Source of the DNA: UBA4416 sp046594225 | GTDB lineage: Bacteria; Bacteroidota; Bacteroidia; B-17B0; Aurantibacillaceae | DNA: 21,845 nt | Direction of reading: 5' to 3' | Assembly (NCBI GenBank): GCA_046594225.1 | Contig: JBKJPW010000105.1 | Span: 1-21,845 of the forward strand | In this document: piece after piece, positions 1-8,416 of the stretch | Numbering within the stretch: position 1 is the stretch's first letter | How the letters are laid out: each line of letters starts with the position of its first letter | The notes under the pieces: model-generated | Database searches by the model: none | The model's input: the letters and a program-made list of their open reading frames with translations, nothing else | What the model was told of the DNA's origin: nothing | Made by a program: the position numbers and the translations under genes

Positions 1-402
1 CTCAGTTTTAAATAAACCAATGGCATCACAAATAACGCCATCTACATTACAATCTTTAAAATAACAAGTGTAAAATTCTCCTCCTTTAATTTTCGGATGC
101 ATCGATTGGTTATACAAGTGTTCAGCAAAATGTTTACTACTTTCTATAAATTTTTTTTGCGACGAAAAAATATCAGTTGCATAACTTTGTACATCATGGT
201 AATGCATTTCATTCTTCGACTTAAACTGATAATAGATATCTGTTTTAAAAGGTGATGTTAAGTAACGCATCACCGTATCTTTTAAAAAATCATCGCTGAT
301 TTCTATCTTCTTTTCGCTAAGCGTTAACTCTTCCCCTAAGCCTTTATTACCAACATAATGTATCACAAAATTGGTTAACTCCGAACGTGTAAAATCTATC
401 AT
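1..402 (-). CDS. Nucleoid-associated protein, NA37/YejK family (3' end outside window)
   Basis: The reading frame starts at ATG 402-400 and stays open for 134 codons to the window edge, so only the N-terminal part is visible. It begins MIDFTRSELTNFVIHYVGNK; the I-H-x-V-G-N-K pattern (residues 14-20) is typical of the start of bacterial NA37 nucleoid-associated proteins. Residues 102-134 (HPKIKGGEFYTCYF, then DAIGLFKTE) match the family segment that introduces the 'IFK(s/t)E' motif. In E. coli the relative YejK associates with the nucleoid; the function in Bacteroidota is poorly known. It is transcribed divergently from the protease gene at 636, across about 230 bases. The family call rests on recalled motifs, not on alignment of the whole protein. 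Confidence 0.7.
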   Translation of the reverse strand, partial: MIDFTRSELTNFVIHYVGNKGLGEELTLSEKKIEISDDFLKDTVMRYLTSPFKTDIYYQFKSKNEMHYHDVQSYATDIFSSQKKFIESSKHFAEHLYNQSMHPKIKGGEFYTCYFKDCNVDGVICDAIGLFKTE

Positions 403-621
403 GGTACAAAATTTATTTAAAATTGAATGGTAAATGTAATGGTTTAGATGGGCTATGAATTAACAAAGTTTAAACAAATAAAGAGTTTTTGGTTGTTTTA
501 ATTAGGTAAAGAACCCTTAAATTTAAACAACTATACAAAGTTTAAAATAAACTATATAATACGAATGTTACTAACGGGCATTATTCGTTATAATTACATC
601 GTTAAATATTAATATTACCCT

Positions 622-629
622 TAAATTTG
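622..629 (+). promoter_or_regulatory. Candidate -7 box (TAAATTTG) for the S41 protease gene
   Basis: TAAATTTG is an exact match to the Bacteroidota -7 consensus TAnnTTTG. Only six bases separate it from ATG 636, so transcription from it would give a leaderless or nearly leaderless mRNA. No clear TTG/TTTG -33 element is seen at the usual distance. The box overlaps TTG 627, an alternative start, and so argues against that start. Confidence 0.4.
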
Positions 630-635
630 CTTACT

Positions 636-2711
636 ATGCAACATAAATTCATAAAACCAGCACTGATAGCTTTAGTAATTAGCCTATGTTCCTTTACATT
701 TTATCAGTTTGATAAAAACCAAATACTACAGGATATTTTAATGTCTGTTTTAAATCAGGCACATTATAGTCCTTTAAAGGTTGATGATGATTTTAGTGAG
801 AAAGCTTATACCCTTTACTTAAAACGATTAGATATTAGTAAGAAATTTCTTTTACAAAGCGATGTAGATGCTTTAAGTAAATACCGTAAAAGTATTGATG
901 ATGAAATAAATAATGGCACATTTGATTTTTATAAATTATCAATAGATATTATTGCTAAACGTATAAAGGAAAAAGAAACTTGGAGTAAAGAAATTTTATC
1001 AAAAGCTTTTAATTACGAAGAAGAACAAGAATATGAAACTGATGGAGAAAAATTAAAATACGCAACAAGCGAACAAGAATTGAAAGAGCAATGGACTAAG
1101 ATGCTGAAATATCAAACATTAGCACGTTTGGATGAAATGCTTACTGGACAAGAAAAAGCTAAAGAGAAAAAAGACACTGTTTTTACCGAAAAAACATTTG
1201 ATAGCTTAGAAGTTGATGCTCGTCGTAAAACATTAAAAGCAAACGTTGATTGGTTTAAGCGTTTAAGTAAAATAACAAACAAAGATCGTTTCTCGTCATA
1301 CGTAAATACAATTACAGGCCTTTACGACCCGCATACTGAATACTTTGCTCCAAAAGAAAAAAAGAAATTTGACCAGAGTATGAGCGGGCAGTTTGAAGGA
1401 ATTGGCGCACGTTTACAAGCTAAAGATGGTATTTTAAAGGTATCTGAAGTTATTGTTGGTTCTCCGTCATTTAAACAAGGTGATTTGAAAGCTGGTGACG
1501 AAATTCATAAAGTAGCCCAAGGAATTAAAGAACCTGTTGATATTACTAATATGGAAATGGATGACGCCATTGATTTAATAAAAGGAAAAAAAGGCACAGA
1601 AGTTAGATTAACCGTTAAAAAACCTGATGGCTCATTTTTAGTTATACCTATTATAAGAGATGTGATTGAAATGGATGAAACTTATGCAAAATCAGCTATT
1701 TTAAATAATAAAAAGAAAATTGGTTACATCTATTTACCTATGTTTTATGCTGATTTTACTCGTAATGGCGCGCACCGCTGCTCAGCCGATATGAAAAAAG
1801 AAATTGAAAAATTAAAAGCGCAAGGTGTTGAGGGAATTATTGTTGACTTACGCGACAATGGTGGTGGTTCTTTACAAGAAGTAGTTGAAATGGCTGGTTT
1901 GTTTATTCCTAATGGCCCAGTAGTGCAGGTGAAAGACAAAAATGGAAGAGTTTATGTAATGGATGATAAAAATTCGGATGTTGCATGGGACGGACCTTTA
2001 GCTATTATGATAAACCATGGTAGTGCTTCAGCTTCCGAAATTTTAGCAGCTGCAATTCAAGATTACAAACGCGGTGTTATTATTGGAACTCAAAGTTTTG
2101 GTAAAGGAACGGTTCAATCTTTTTATAACTTAGATCCTGCTGTTTTACCTCAGTTTGATACTATTAAACCATTAGGAGAAGTAAAAATTACCAACCAAAA
2201 ATTTTATAGAATTAATGGTGGTGCTACGCAATTAAAAGGTGTAATGCCAGATGTAGTTTTACCAGATCCTTATGCATTTATTGATGTGGGCGAAAAAGAA
2301 TTAGATTATCCAATGCCTTGGGACGAAATTATGAAAGCAACTTACGATGAGTACACGTCTATTAACTACTCTAAAGTTAAAAAAGGAAGCACTGAACGTA
2401 TAAAATCGAGTTCTGCTTTTAAATTAATTGAAACGCAATCTAAAGAATTAAAAGCTAAAAAAGATGATACGAAATATAATTTAAAACTCGAAAAATATAG
2501 GGCTGAGCAAAAGGAATTACGCGAACAGTATAAAAAGTATGATGAGTTAAAAGTAGATATCAAAACCTTTACGGCCGATTTGCCAAACTTTGATAAAGAA
2601 GTATTAAAGAATGATACTATTAAATTGAATAAAGAAATCAAATGGACTAAAAACGTTCAAAAAGACAATTATATTTTTGAAACTAGTAATGTGATTAATG
2701 ACATGAAATAG
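636..2711 (+). CDS. prc: Carboxy-terminal processing protease, S41 family (Prc/Tsp type)
   Basis: Envelope serine protease of the tail-specific type, which degrades or trims proteins from exposed C-termini. The product is 691 residues, about the length of E. coli Prc. A hydrophobic N-terminal segment (about residues 5-22) acts as signal peptide or anchor. A long helical N-domain precedes a PDZ domain (about 250-335, around the QFEGIGARL motif). The catalytic core contains VDLRDNGGGS and the Ser/Lys dyad: Ser465 in GSASASE and Lys490 in SFGKGTVQ, spaced 25 residues as in E. coli Prc, with Asp476 at the equivalent of Asp441. ATG 636 is preferred over the in-frame TTG 627 because a promoter-like box overlaps the latter. 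A charged Lys/Glu-rich C-terminal region follows the core. The TonB-like gene begins 26 bases downstream and is probably co-transcribed. Confidence 0.93.
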   Translation: MQHKFIKPALIALVISLCSFTFYQFDKNQILQDILMSVLNQAHYSPLKVDDDFSEKAYTLYLKRLDISKKFLLQSDVDALSKYRKSIDDEINNGTFDFYKLSIDIIAKRIKEKETWSKEILSKAFNYEEEQEYETDGEKLKYATSEQELKEQWTKMLKYQTLARLDEMLTGQEKAKEKKDTVFTEKTFDSLEVDARRKTLKANVDWFKRLSKITNKDRFSSYVNTITGLYDPHTEYFAPKEKKKFDQSMSGQFEGIGARLQAKDGILKVSEVIVGSPSFKQGDLKAGDEIHKVAQGIKEPVDITNMEMDDAIDLIKGKKGTEVRLTVKKPDGSFLVIPIIRDVIEMDETYAKSAILNNKKKIGYIYLPMFYADFTRNGAHRCSADMKKEIEKLKAQGVEGIIVDLRDNGGGSLQEVVEMAGLFIPNGPVVQVKDKNGRVYVMDDKNSDVAWDGPLAIMINHGSASASEILAAAIQDYKRGVIIGTQSFGKGTVQSFYNLDPAVLPQFDTIKPLGEVKITNQKFYRINGGATQLKGVMPDVVLPDPYAFIDVGEKELDYPMPWDEIMKATYDEYTSINYSKVKKGSTERIKSSSAFKLIETQSKELKAKKDDTKYNLKLEKYRAEQKELREQYKKYDELKVDIKTFTADLPNFDKEVLKNDTIKLNKEIKWTKNVQKDNYIFETSNVINDMK

Positions 2712-2737
2712 TTCAATCACTTTTTATAATTAACAAG

Positions 2738-3169
2738 ATGAAAACAATGTTTTTCGTAATTTTGACACTCGGACATCTTGTTTCATTTGGGCAATTAAAA
2801 GCTTATTCAGATACCTGTTCTATTGGTTTACCTAAGACAAAAGAAACGTTTACTATTCCAGAAGTTCGTGCAGAGTATCCTGGGGGATTTAAAAAAATGT
2901 TAGAATATATAACTATAAACGTTACGCAAAAAATAAGCGTTACTAAAAGTGAATTTGATGTTTTCAATACACCAGTAGCTCAATGGACTATTGACGAAAA
3001 TGGTAATGTGAGTGAAGTGAAAATTATCAAAACTTCTAATATTACAAAAATTGATAACTTATATTTATCAGCAATTAAGGGCATGCCGACTTGGAAACCA
3101 GCAGAAAAATATGGCAAAATAAAGACTAGAGAGGAATTTAGATATCCGTTGAAAATTTGTTTTAAATAA
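2738..3169 (+). CDS. Small secreted TonB C-terminal-domain-like protein
   Basis: A 143-residue protein with an N-terminal signal peptide (hydrophobic to about residue 19, ending SFGQ). Most of the remainder resembles a TonB C-terminal domain: AEYPGG at 45-50, then W-T-I-D-E-N-G-N-V-S-E-V-K-I (83-96), a helix with a YLSAIKGMPTWKPAE pattern (109-123), and a final strand. There is no transmembrane anchor followed by a proline-rich linker, so it is not a conventional energy-transducing TonB. Such periplasmic single-domain forms are common in Bacteroidota and their roles are mostly unknown. The gene starts 26 bases after the S41 protease and probably shares its transcript. Confidence 0.8.
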   Translation: MKTMFFVILTLGHLVSFGQLKAYSDTCSIGLPKTKETFTIPEVRAEYPGGFKKMLEYITINVTQKISVTKSEFDVFNTPVAQWTIDENGNVSEVKIIKTSNITKIDNLYLSAIKGMPTWKPAEKYGKIKTREEFRYPLKICFK

Positions 3170-3242
3170 AACTATGACCTAACAAAACCTATTGGTAAAA
3201 AAGTTGATTTAACATTTATCATTTGTTATATATTTCCCAAAA

Positions 3243-3268
3243 TTATTTCAAATTCCAAACTGAAATAA
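3243..3268. repeat. 8-bp inverted repeat between transcription units
   Basis: TTATTTCA (3243-3250) and TGAAATAA (3261-3268) are perfect reverse complements around a 10-base loop. No T-tract follows, so it is a weak terminator candidate for the protease/TonB-like unit; it could equally be chance in AT-rich DNA. Confidence 0.25.
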
Positions 3269-3335
3269 ACTGCTTTCGGTTATTAAGTCTTTGATAATAC
3301 GTTATTTTTTAGCAATTTTTTAATAGTTTATTTCT

Positions 3336-3343
3336 TAATTTTA
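3336..3343 (+). promoter_or_regulatory. Candidate -7 box (TAATTTTA) for the persulfide dioxygenase operon
   Basis: TAATTTTA matches TAnnTTTG in all but the last defined base. It lies 19 bases before ATG 3363, the same spacing as the boxes before the genes starting at 9914, 13708 and 19381. No convincing -33 element is visible. Confidence 0.35.
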
Positions 3344-3362
3344 CGTATAAATATTTTATGAT

Positions 3363-4814
3363 ATGTTAGTTGAACAATTATATACAAGTTGTCTGGCTCA
3401 AGGCGCTTACTTTATACAATCAGAAGGCGAAGCCGCCATTATTGATCCATTAAGAGAATACAAGCCATACTTAGATTTAGCAGCAAAAAACAATGCTAAA
3501 ATTAAATACATTTTCGAAACCCATTTTCATGCAGATTTTGTTTCGGGACATGTAGATTTAGCGAAGCATACTGGAGCTGATATTATTTTTGGTCCAAATG
3601 CTACAACAGATTTCAAAAGTGTGATTGCCACAGATAATCAAGAATTTAAAGTTGGTAAACTAACCATCAAAGTGCTTCATACTCCAGGACATACTTTAGA
3701 ATCATCTACCTTTTTATTATTAGATGAAAATAAAAAACCTCACTGCATGTTTACGGGCGACACTTTATTTATTGGTGATGTTGGTAGACCAGATTTAGCT
3801 ATTAAATCTGATTTAACACAAGAAGATTTAGCAGGCATGCTTTACGATTCATTAAGGAATAAATTAATGACCTTACCTGATGATGTGATTGTTTATCCAG
3901 CTCATGGCGCTGGGTCTGCTTGTGGTAAAAATATGAGTAAAGAAACATTCGACACTTTAGGTAATCAAAAGAAAACAAATTATGCTTTAGCTAATATTAC
4001 TAAAGATGCTTTTATTACAGAGTTAACCACTGGTATTTTACCTGCTCCGCAATACTTTGCTAAAAATGCACAGTTAAATAAATCGGGTTATGATAACTAT
4101 GATACTGTAACATCAAGAGGAACAAAAGCATTAACCGCTAATGATACTAAGCATTTATTAGAAACAACTAAAGCTATTATTTTAGATGTTAGAAAGCCAC
4201 AAGAATTTGCGGCTGAACACATTCCTAATTCTATTTTTATTGGTATTGATGGGCAATTTGCCCCTTGGGTTGGCGCTTTAATTACTGATTTAAAACAACC
4301 CATTATTTTGGTTACACCAAAAGGAAGAGAAGAAGAAACTGTGATGCGCTTAAGTCGTGTTGGTTATGATAATTGCATTGGTTTTATTGAAGGCGGTGTA
4401 AATACTTGGAAAGATGCTGGAAATCAAACATCGTCTATCTTATCTATAACAGCAGATGAATTTTCTGGAAAATTATCAAATAACACTTTGGATGTATTAG
4501 ATGTGAGAAAACCAGGAGAATATGAGTCTAGTCATTTATGCAGTGTTAATTCTAATCCGCTTGATTTTATTACTGATTGGCAAGATTCATTATCAAAAAA
4601 TAAAGAATATCATATTCACTGTGCAGGTGGATATCGCAGTATGATTGCAGCTTCAATACTTAAAAGAAATGGTTACGAAAAATTAGTAGATGTGGCTGGC
4701 GGCTTTGGGGCTATTCAAAAAACAAACGCTAAAATTGTAACAACGGCTTGTAAAACAGAAACAGCCAAAGTTAAGCCATCATTTTTTGCGAGATTGTTTT
4801 CTAAAAAGGCTTAA
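3363..4814 (+). CDS. CstB-like persulfide dioxygenase with pseudo-rhodanese and rhodanese domains
   Basis: Predicted cytoplasmic enzyme of sulfide/persulfide detoxification. It would oxidise a persulfide at an iron-containing metallo-beta-lactamase (ETHE1-type) site and pass sulfane sulfur through a rhodanese domain. In the 483 residues, the MBL domain (about 1-230) has T-H-F-H-A-D-F-V-S-G-H: His54, His56, Asp58, His63, plus His110 (HTPGH), Asp133 (TGDTLF) and His181 (PAHG). His54, His110 and Asp133 are the expected metal ligands. A first rhodanese repeat (about 255-355) has the DVRKPQEF motif but no Cys in the active-site loop (VTPKGREEE), so it should be inactive. The second (about 362-452) has Cys420 in HCAGGYRS. 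This active-MBL, dead-rhodanese, live-rhodanese order is that of staphylococcal CstB. It heads an operon with the DUF983 and STAS-like genes. Confidence 0.9.
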   Translation: MLVEQLYTSCLAQGAYFIQSEGEAAIIDPLREYKPYLDLAAKNNAKIKYIFETHFHADFVSGHVDLAKHTGADIIFGPNATTDFKSVIATDNQEFKVGKLTIKVLHTPGHTLESSTFLLLDENKKPHCMFTGDTLFIGDVGRPDLAIKSDLTQEDLAGMLYDSLRNKLMTLPDDVIVYPAHGAGSACGKNMSKETFDTLGNQKKTNYALANITKDAFITELTTGILPAPQYFAKNAQLNKSGYDNYDTVTSRGTKALTANDTKHLLETTKAIILDVRKPQEFAAEHIPNSIFIGIDGQFAPWVGALITDLKQPIILVTPKGREEETVMRLSRVGYDNCIGFIEGGVNTWKDAGNQTSSILSITADEFSGKLSNNTLDVLDVRKPGEYESSHLCSVNSNPLDFITDWQDSLSKNKEYHIHCAGGYRSMIAASILKRNGYEKLVDVAGGFGAIQKTNAKIVTTACKTETAKVKPSFFARLFSKKA

Positions 4815-4841
4815 GCAATTTCTATTTAGTACTTAAAAAAT

Positions 4842-5213
4842 ATGCTTTACAATAGTAAACTTTACTCGATTTTTGGTAACAAATGCCCTAAATGCCATAA
4901 AGGCGACTTCTTTATTAATAAAAGTGCTTATTCAAAGGGCTTTATGAAAATGCATGAGCATTGTCGACACTGCAACGAAGCGTTTAATAAAGAAGTAGGT
5001 TTTTATTACGGCGCCATGTATGTAAGTTATGGTTTAAATGTTGCTTTAGGAATTGGTTTATTCCTACTATTTGTTGTTATATTAAAATTATCTCTCTTTA
5101 CCTATCTTTCATTATTTTTCGGTGTAATACTACTTTTATTCCCATGGATTATAAGAATTTCTCGACTAATCTATATAAATCTGTTTGTAAAGTTTGATTC
5201 TTCCAAAAAGTAA
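4842..5213 (+). CDS. DUF983 family zinc-ribbon membrane protein
   Basis: A 123-residue protein with two CxxC pairs, C-P-K-C (Cys15, Cys18) and C-R-H-C (Cys41, Cys44), which should form a zinc ribbon. Two hydrophobic helices follow (about 54-77 and 83-107). The signature KCPKCHKGDFF ... VGFYYGAMYVSYG is that of DUF983, a family of inner-membrane proteins of unknown function widespread in Bacteroidota and Alphaproteobacteria. It starts 27 bases after the persulfide dioxygenase and ends 14 bases before the STAS-like gene, so all three are probably one operon. The context suggests, but does not show, a link to sulfur or redox metabolism. Confidence 0.85.
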   Translation: MLYNSKLYSIFGNKCPKCHKGDFFINKSAYSKGFMKMHEHCRHCNEAFNKEVGFYYGAMYVSYGLNVALGIGLFLLFVVILKLSLFTYLSLFFGVILLLFPWIIRISRLIYINLFVKFDSSKK

Positions 5214-5227
5214 CATACATTTAGTAT

Positions 5228-5623
5228 GTGAAAGTTTTAAAAAATATACAATTTGAGTATGCTAATGTGGAGTTACTCTCTAATGGCATTATTAGAATTG
5301 ACATGTTAAGCGATCACTCGATTGATTTAGAAGAAAGTGTGCAGTTAAACATTGCAGAAGGAGAATTATTAAATGGAGAATTAAGCTCTGGATTAGTTTT
5401 AATGCTGGCGGGAAGTACCACACAATTTACAAATGATGCTCGTGAATTTTCGGCAAGTAAAGAAGGTTTACGTTTTTCAATTGCAGAAGCTATGGTAGTT
5501 AAAAATTTAGCGCAACGAATGGTCGTAAATTTTTATTTAAAAATAAATAAACCATCTGTTCCTAGTAAAGCTTTTGATTCGGAAGATGAAGCAACAGATT
5601 GGCTATTGAGTTTTAGGAAATAA
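5228..5623 (+). CDS. Small STAS/SpoIIAA-like protein, GTG start
   Basis: A 131-residue soluble protein without signal peptide or membrane segment. The layout (short beta strands, a helix around SIAEAMVVKNLAQRMVVN at about 84-101, then a strand with NFYLKINKP, then a final helix around DSEDEATDWLLSFRK) resembles Bacteroidota proteins related to SpoIIAA/STAS-type regulators. No phosphorylatable serine motif could be confirmed. The start is GTG 5228; the overlapping ATG at 5226 is followed at once by TGA, so it cannot be the start. It is the last gene of the operon and ends directly at a bidirectional terminator. The fold assignment is by pattern only; the gene itself is secure from its position and codon use. 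Confidence 0.7.
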   Translation: MKVLKNIQFEYANVELLSNGIIRIDMLSDHSIDLEESVQLNIAEGELLNGELSSGLVLMLAGSTTQFTNDAREFSASKEGLRFSIAEAMVVKNLAQRMVVNFYLKINKPSVPSKAFDSEDEATDWLLSFRK

Positions 5624-5656
5624 AAAATCCCCTACTCTTTTGAGTAAGGGATTTTT
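5622..5656. terminator. Bidirectional terminator between convergent genes
   Basis: AAAAAATCCCCTACTC and GAGTAAGGGATTTTT form a hairpin around a TTTT loop. The stem has one internal C-A mismatch and carries A-runs and T-runs on either side. It lies between the stop of the STAS-like gene (5623) and the stop of the cold-shock gene (5677), and can end transcription from both directions. Confidence 0.85.
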
Positions 5657-5676
5657 AAGAATTATATAATTAAAGA

Positions 5677-5865
5677 TTAAGCTAACTTAACGTTAACTGC
5701 ATTTAATCCTTTTTTACCATCTTGTACATCAAATACAACTGCATCGTTTTCACGAATTTCTTCTTGTAAACCTGTTGCGTGAACAAAGATCTCTGGACCG
5801 TTATCCTCTTTGATGAATCCGAAACCTTTAGCTTCGTTGTAAAATTTTACTACTCCGTTTTTCAT
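5677..5865 (-). CDS. csp: Cold-shock domain protein (CspA family)
   Basis: A 62-residue protein consisting of a single cold-shock domain that binds single-stranded RNA/DNA and melts RNA structure. Both nucleic-acid motifs are intact: RNP1 as K-G-F-G-F-I (residues 13-18) and RNP2 as I-F-V-H-A (26-30). The length is normal for Bacteroidota CspA-type proteins. The 72 bases upstream separate it from the RNA helicase gene on the same strand; no exact TAnnTTTG box was found there, so co-transcription with the helicase is plausible. The immediate leader is A/T-rich without a Shine-Dalgarno sequence. Transcription ends at the hairpin at 5622-5656. Confidence 0.95.
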   Translation of the reverse strand: MKNGVVKFYNEAKGFGFIKEDNGPEIFVHATGLQEEIRENDAVVFDVQDGKKGLNAVNVKLA

Positions 5866-5937
5866 TTTTTTAATTTTTATTGTTTGTTTTTTATTATTAA
5901 AGCCCCACCACTACTTGATGATCACCGTAATTTTGTT

Positions 5938-7068
5938 CTAAGAATAAGGATGTTTTTTAATCACATCTATATCTTTTTTAATTAATTTTTGTATGCCTTT
6001 AAAATATGGCAACTCTTCATGACTACACAAAGAAATTGCTTCTCCACTCTCTCCTGCTCTACCTGTACGACCAATTCGATGCACATAAGCTTCTGCTTGC
6101 TCAGGAATTTCATAATTGATAACATGCGTTAGTTTATCTACATCAATACCTCTTGAGGCAATATCTGTAGCAACTAATACATTAATCGTTCTATCTTTAA
6201 ATCCTTTCAAGGCTTTCTCTCTGTTATTCTGAGATTTATTACCGTGAATGGCTTCTGCTTTTATTTTATAAGCATTTAAAGCTTTAGCCACTTTATCAGC
6301 TCCATGTTTAGTTCTTGTAAAAATCAACACATGGTTAATTTTCTTTTCATCTAAAATAAATTTTAATAAAGCAGCTTTCTTAGTTTTTTGAACAAAGTAA
6401 ACTGATTGCTTAATTAAAGTGGCTGTTGATGCAACAGGATTAACTGCTACACTTACCGGATTATTTAAAATAGTATTAGCTAACTTCATGATATTTGGCG
6501 CTGCCGTTGCCGAAAAAAACATGGTTTGTCTTTTTACTGGTAACTTAGCTATCACTTTTTTCATATCATTAATAAAGCCCATATCTAACATACGGTCAGC
6601 TTCATCTAATACAAAATATTCAATGGCTCCTAGCTTGATAATGCCTTGTTGCATTAAATCTAATAAACGACCTGGAGTGGCAATTAAAATATCGATTCCT
6701 GTTTTAATAGCTACTACTTGATGAAATTGTGAAACACCACCAAACACAACAGCATGTTTAAAGCCTAGGTTTTCACCATATTCTCTAAAATTTTCACTGA
6801 TTTGGGTTGCTAATTCACGAGTAGGAGCTAAAATCAATGCTTTAATTTCTCTGCGCTGATTTGGCTTTTTATTAGCATCCATCATTTGTAAAATGGGTAA
6901 TGCAAAAGCGGCTGTTTTTCCTGTACCCGTTTGAGCACAACCAAAAATATCTTTTCCTAATAAAATGTGAGGTATAGATTGTTGTTGAATAGGAGACGGC
7001 TCTTTGTATCCTTTTTTATCAAGTGCTGTAAGTAGCGGTTTGATGAGTTTTAATTCTGTAAATGTCAT
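5938..7068 (-). CDS. DEAD-box ATP-dependent RNA helicase, RhlE-like
   Basis: Cytoplasmic RNA helicase of 376 residues with a complete set of motifs: Q motif around Y21-Q28 (GYKEPSPIQ), motif I AQTGTGKT (45-52), PTRELA (82-87), TPGR (131-134), DEAD (155-158), SAT (186-188), AIHGNKSQ (273-280), ATDIASRGID (300-309) and HRIGRTGR (330-337). The C-terminus stops soon after the helicase core, without the basic tail of longer RhlE proteins. The cold-shock gene follows 72 bases downstream on the same strand, which suggests a role in RNA remodelling, ribosome assembly or cold growth. Which RNA it acts on cannot be told from sequence. Confidence 0.93.
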   Translation of the reverse strand: MTFTELKLIKPLLTALDKKGYKEPSPIQQQSIPHILLGKDIFGCAQTGTGKTAAFALPILQMMDANKKPNQRREIKALILAPTRELATQISENFREYGENLGFKHAVVFGGVSQFHQVVAIKTGIDILIATPGRLLDLMQQGIIKLGAIEYFVLDEADRMLDMGFINDMKKVIAKLPVKRQTMFFSATAAPNIMKLANTILNNPVSVAVNPVASTATLIKQSVYFVQKTKKAALLKFILDEKKINHVLIFTRTKHGADKVAKALNAYKIKAEAIHGNKSQNNREKALKGFKDRTINVLVATDIASRGIDVDKLTHVINYEIPEQAEAYVHRIGRTGRAGESGEAISLCSHEELPYFKGIQKLIKKDIDVIKKHPYS

Positions 7069-7137
7069 TAATCGTTGTTATTATTTATACTTTATTAAAG
7101 AAAAATGTAAAGTATTTAAAATTGCAACTGGCATTTA

Positions 7138-7145
7138 CAAACGTA
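7138..7145 (-). promoter_or_regulatory. Candidate -7 box (TACGTTTG) for the RhlE-like helicase gene
   Basis: On the minus strand this reads TACGTTTG, an exact TAnnTTTG match, 69 bases before ATG 7068; a transcript would carry a leader of roughly 60 bases. A TTG lies 16 bases upstream (7162-7164), slightly closer than the usual -33 spacing. The leader may hold post-transcriptional control, as in other cold-induced genes, but no defined structure was found. Confidence 0.4.
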
Positions 7146-7288
7146 CTCTAATTCAAATCTTCAAAATAAGAAGTGTGTAAATATAAACACTTTATTAACA
7201 ATATCCTAATTTATTAAATAATAATTCTTAAAAGGAGTTTCGCACTATTATAGTATTTTAGCACTACAATTAAGTTAAATCAACTACA

Positions 7289-8146
7289 ATGAGATACATT
7301 TTATGGTTCTTTTTCCTATTCCCCTGCCTGTTACAGGCACAGGATTTTCCAGAAAAACCAAGTAATTATGTGACTGATGAGGCATCTATTTTAACAGATG
7401 ATGAAGAAGCTTCACTTAATGCTAAATTACATCGCTTTGAGGATAGTACTAGTAATCAACTATTTGTATACATAGCTGATAGTTTAAATGGTAAAAATTT
7501 AGAAAGTTATAGCGAAGAAATTTTTCATTCGTGGAAGATTGGAAAAGAAGGCAAAAATAACGGAATATTGATAGCCATTTTTTATGACGACCATAAATTT
7601 AGAATTCAAACAGGATATGGTTTAGAAGGTGCCTTGCCTGATTTATTAACTAAACATATTCAGGATAAAGAGATGCGCCCATCTTTTAAAGCAAACCAAT
7701 ATTATGAAGGTATTGATAAAGGCATAGATCAATTGATTTATTATAGTAAGCATGAATTTAATCCAGATGACTTAGAAGATTCACCTTGGGGATTACTTGT
7801 ATTCTTTTATGTGTTTAGTGCAATCTTTCTTTTGGTTATTATATTATTAGCAAAAGGCATTAAAGATAGGCCAATGCCTAAAAAAGTAATCATTTTTGCC
7901 AGTATCCTTTTGTTTTTAGTCCCAGTAATAGGTACTTTTTTACTAATCATCTTTATTTTTATAGCTGTTTCATTTAGAAAAGATTTATTAAAAAATTCAA
8001 GTGGAGGAAGCAACTGGACTTCTTCTTCTGATTCTTCTTGGAGCAGCAGCTCAAGTTCTGATTCTAGTTACAGTAGTTCGTCCAGTTCTGATTTTAGTGG
8101 CGGAGGTGGTGATTCTGGAGGTGGTGGTAGTAGTAGTGATTGGTAG
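7289..8146 (+). CDS. TPM-domain (YgcG/Psb32-like) membrane protein with Ser/Gly-rich tail
   Basis: A 285-residue envelope protein. A signal peptide (about 1-18, ending LLQAQ) is followed by a TPM domain (about 20-155), recognised by NYVTDEASILTDDEEASLNAKL near its start and by DHKFRIQTGYGLEGALPD (101-118). Hydrophobic segments at about 168-189 and 199-228 follow. The tail (about 236-285) is almost only Ser, Gly and Asp, with SSSSSSD blocks interrupted by Trp, Tyr and Phe, and ends GGGGSSSDW. Gly/Ser-rich tails are common in this family, whose molecular role in bacteria is unclear. It sits alone between the helicase genes, in its own transcription unit. Confidence 0.87.
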   Translation: MRYILWFFFLFPCLLQAQDFPEKPSNYVTDEASILTDDEEASLNAKLHRFEDSTSNQLFVYIADSLNGKNLESYSEEIFHSWKIGKEGKNNGILIAIFYDDHKFRIQTGYGLEGALPDLLTKHIQDKEMRPSFKANQYYEGIDKGIDQLIYYSKHEFNPDDLEDSPWGLLVFFYVFSAIFLLVIILLAKGIKDRPMPKKVIIFASILLFLVPVIGTFLLIIFIFIAVSFRKDLLKNSSGGSNWTSSSDSSWSSSSSSDSSYSSSSSSDFSGGGGDSGGGGSSSDW

Positions 8147-8172
8147 TCAAGCAAATTATTTTTTATTTCCAC

Positions 8173-8320
8173 TTACTTTTCTTTCTTGATAAAGAAAAGT
8201 AACAAAAGAAATCAAGAACTAACGCCAACTCCAATTCTTTTTTCGCTCGAAAAGCCTCCGCAGTGCCTCCAAAAAAATTGCAGTTCGCACCGTTCGTTCA
8301 CATCCCCGCGCTATACTAAT
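8173..8320. repeat. Partial copy of an intergenic repeat with a 12-bp hairpin end
   Basis: The 5' boundary is a perfect hairpin: TTACTTTTCTTT (8173-8184), loop CTTGAT, AAAGAAAAGTAA (8191-8202). It is followed by CAAAAGAAATCAAG and a segment richer in G+C than its surroundings (about 8220-8320). The minus-strand sequence at the right end of the 19443-19722 element has the same layout: T-A/C-ACTTTT hairpin, AAAAGTAA, then CAAAA and CAAG. The distal limit here is uncertain and no second terminal hairpin was found. The hairpin lies between convergent genes and may also work as a terminator. Confidence 0.5.
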
Positions 8321-8416
8321 GAAGCTTTACCTTATATAATTGATTATTTTTCACTCTTACTTTATTTGTAATCCAAGAAAACCTTTGTTAACTATGTGTC
8401 TATGTGTTTAAATATA

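Noticed and set aside
627..635. TTG start three codons upstream of ATG for the S41 protease
   Set aside because: The TTG is part of an exact -7 box TAAATTTG, and ATG 636 gives a normal signal sequence.
8001..8146. Ser/Gly-rich tail of the TPM protein as a separate repeat or gene
   Set aside because: It is in frame with the TPM domain; low-complexity Gly/Ser tails are usual in this family.
8186..8371. 61-codon plus-strand ORF
   Set aside because: It lies in the hairpin-ended intergenic repeat and has low-complexity, non-protein-like composition.
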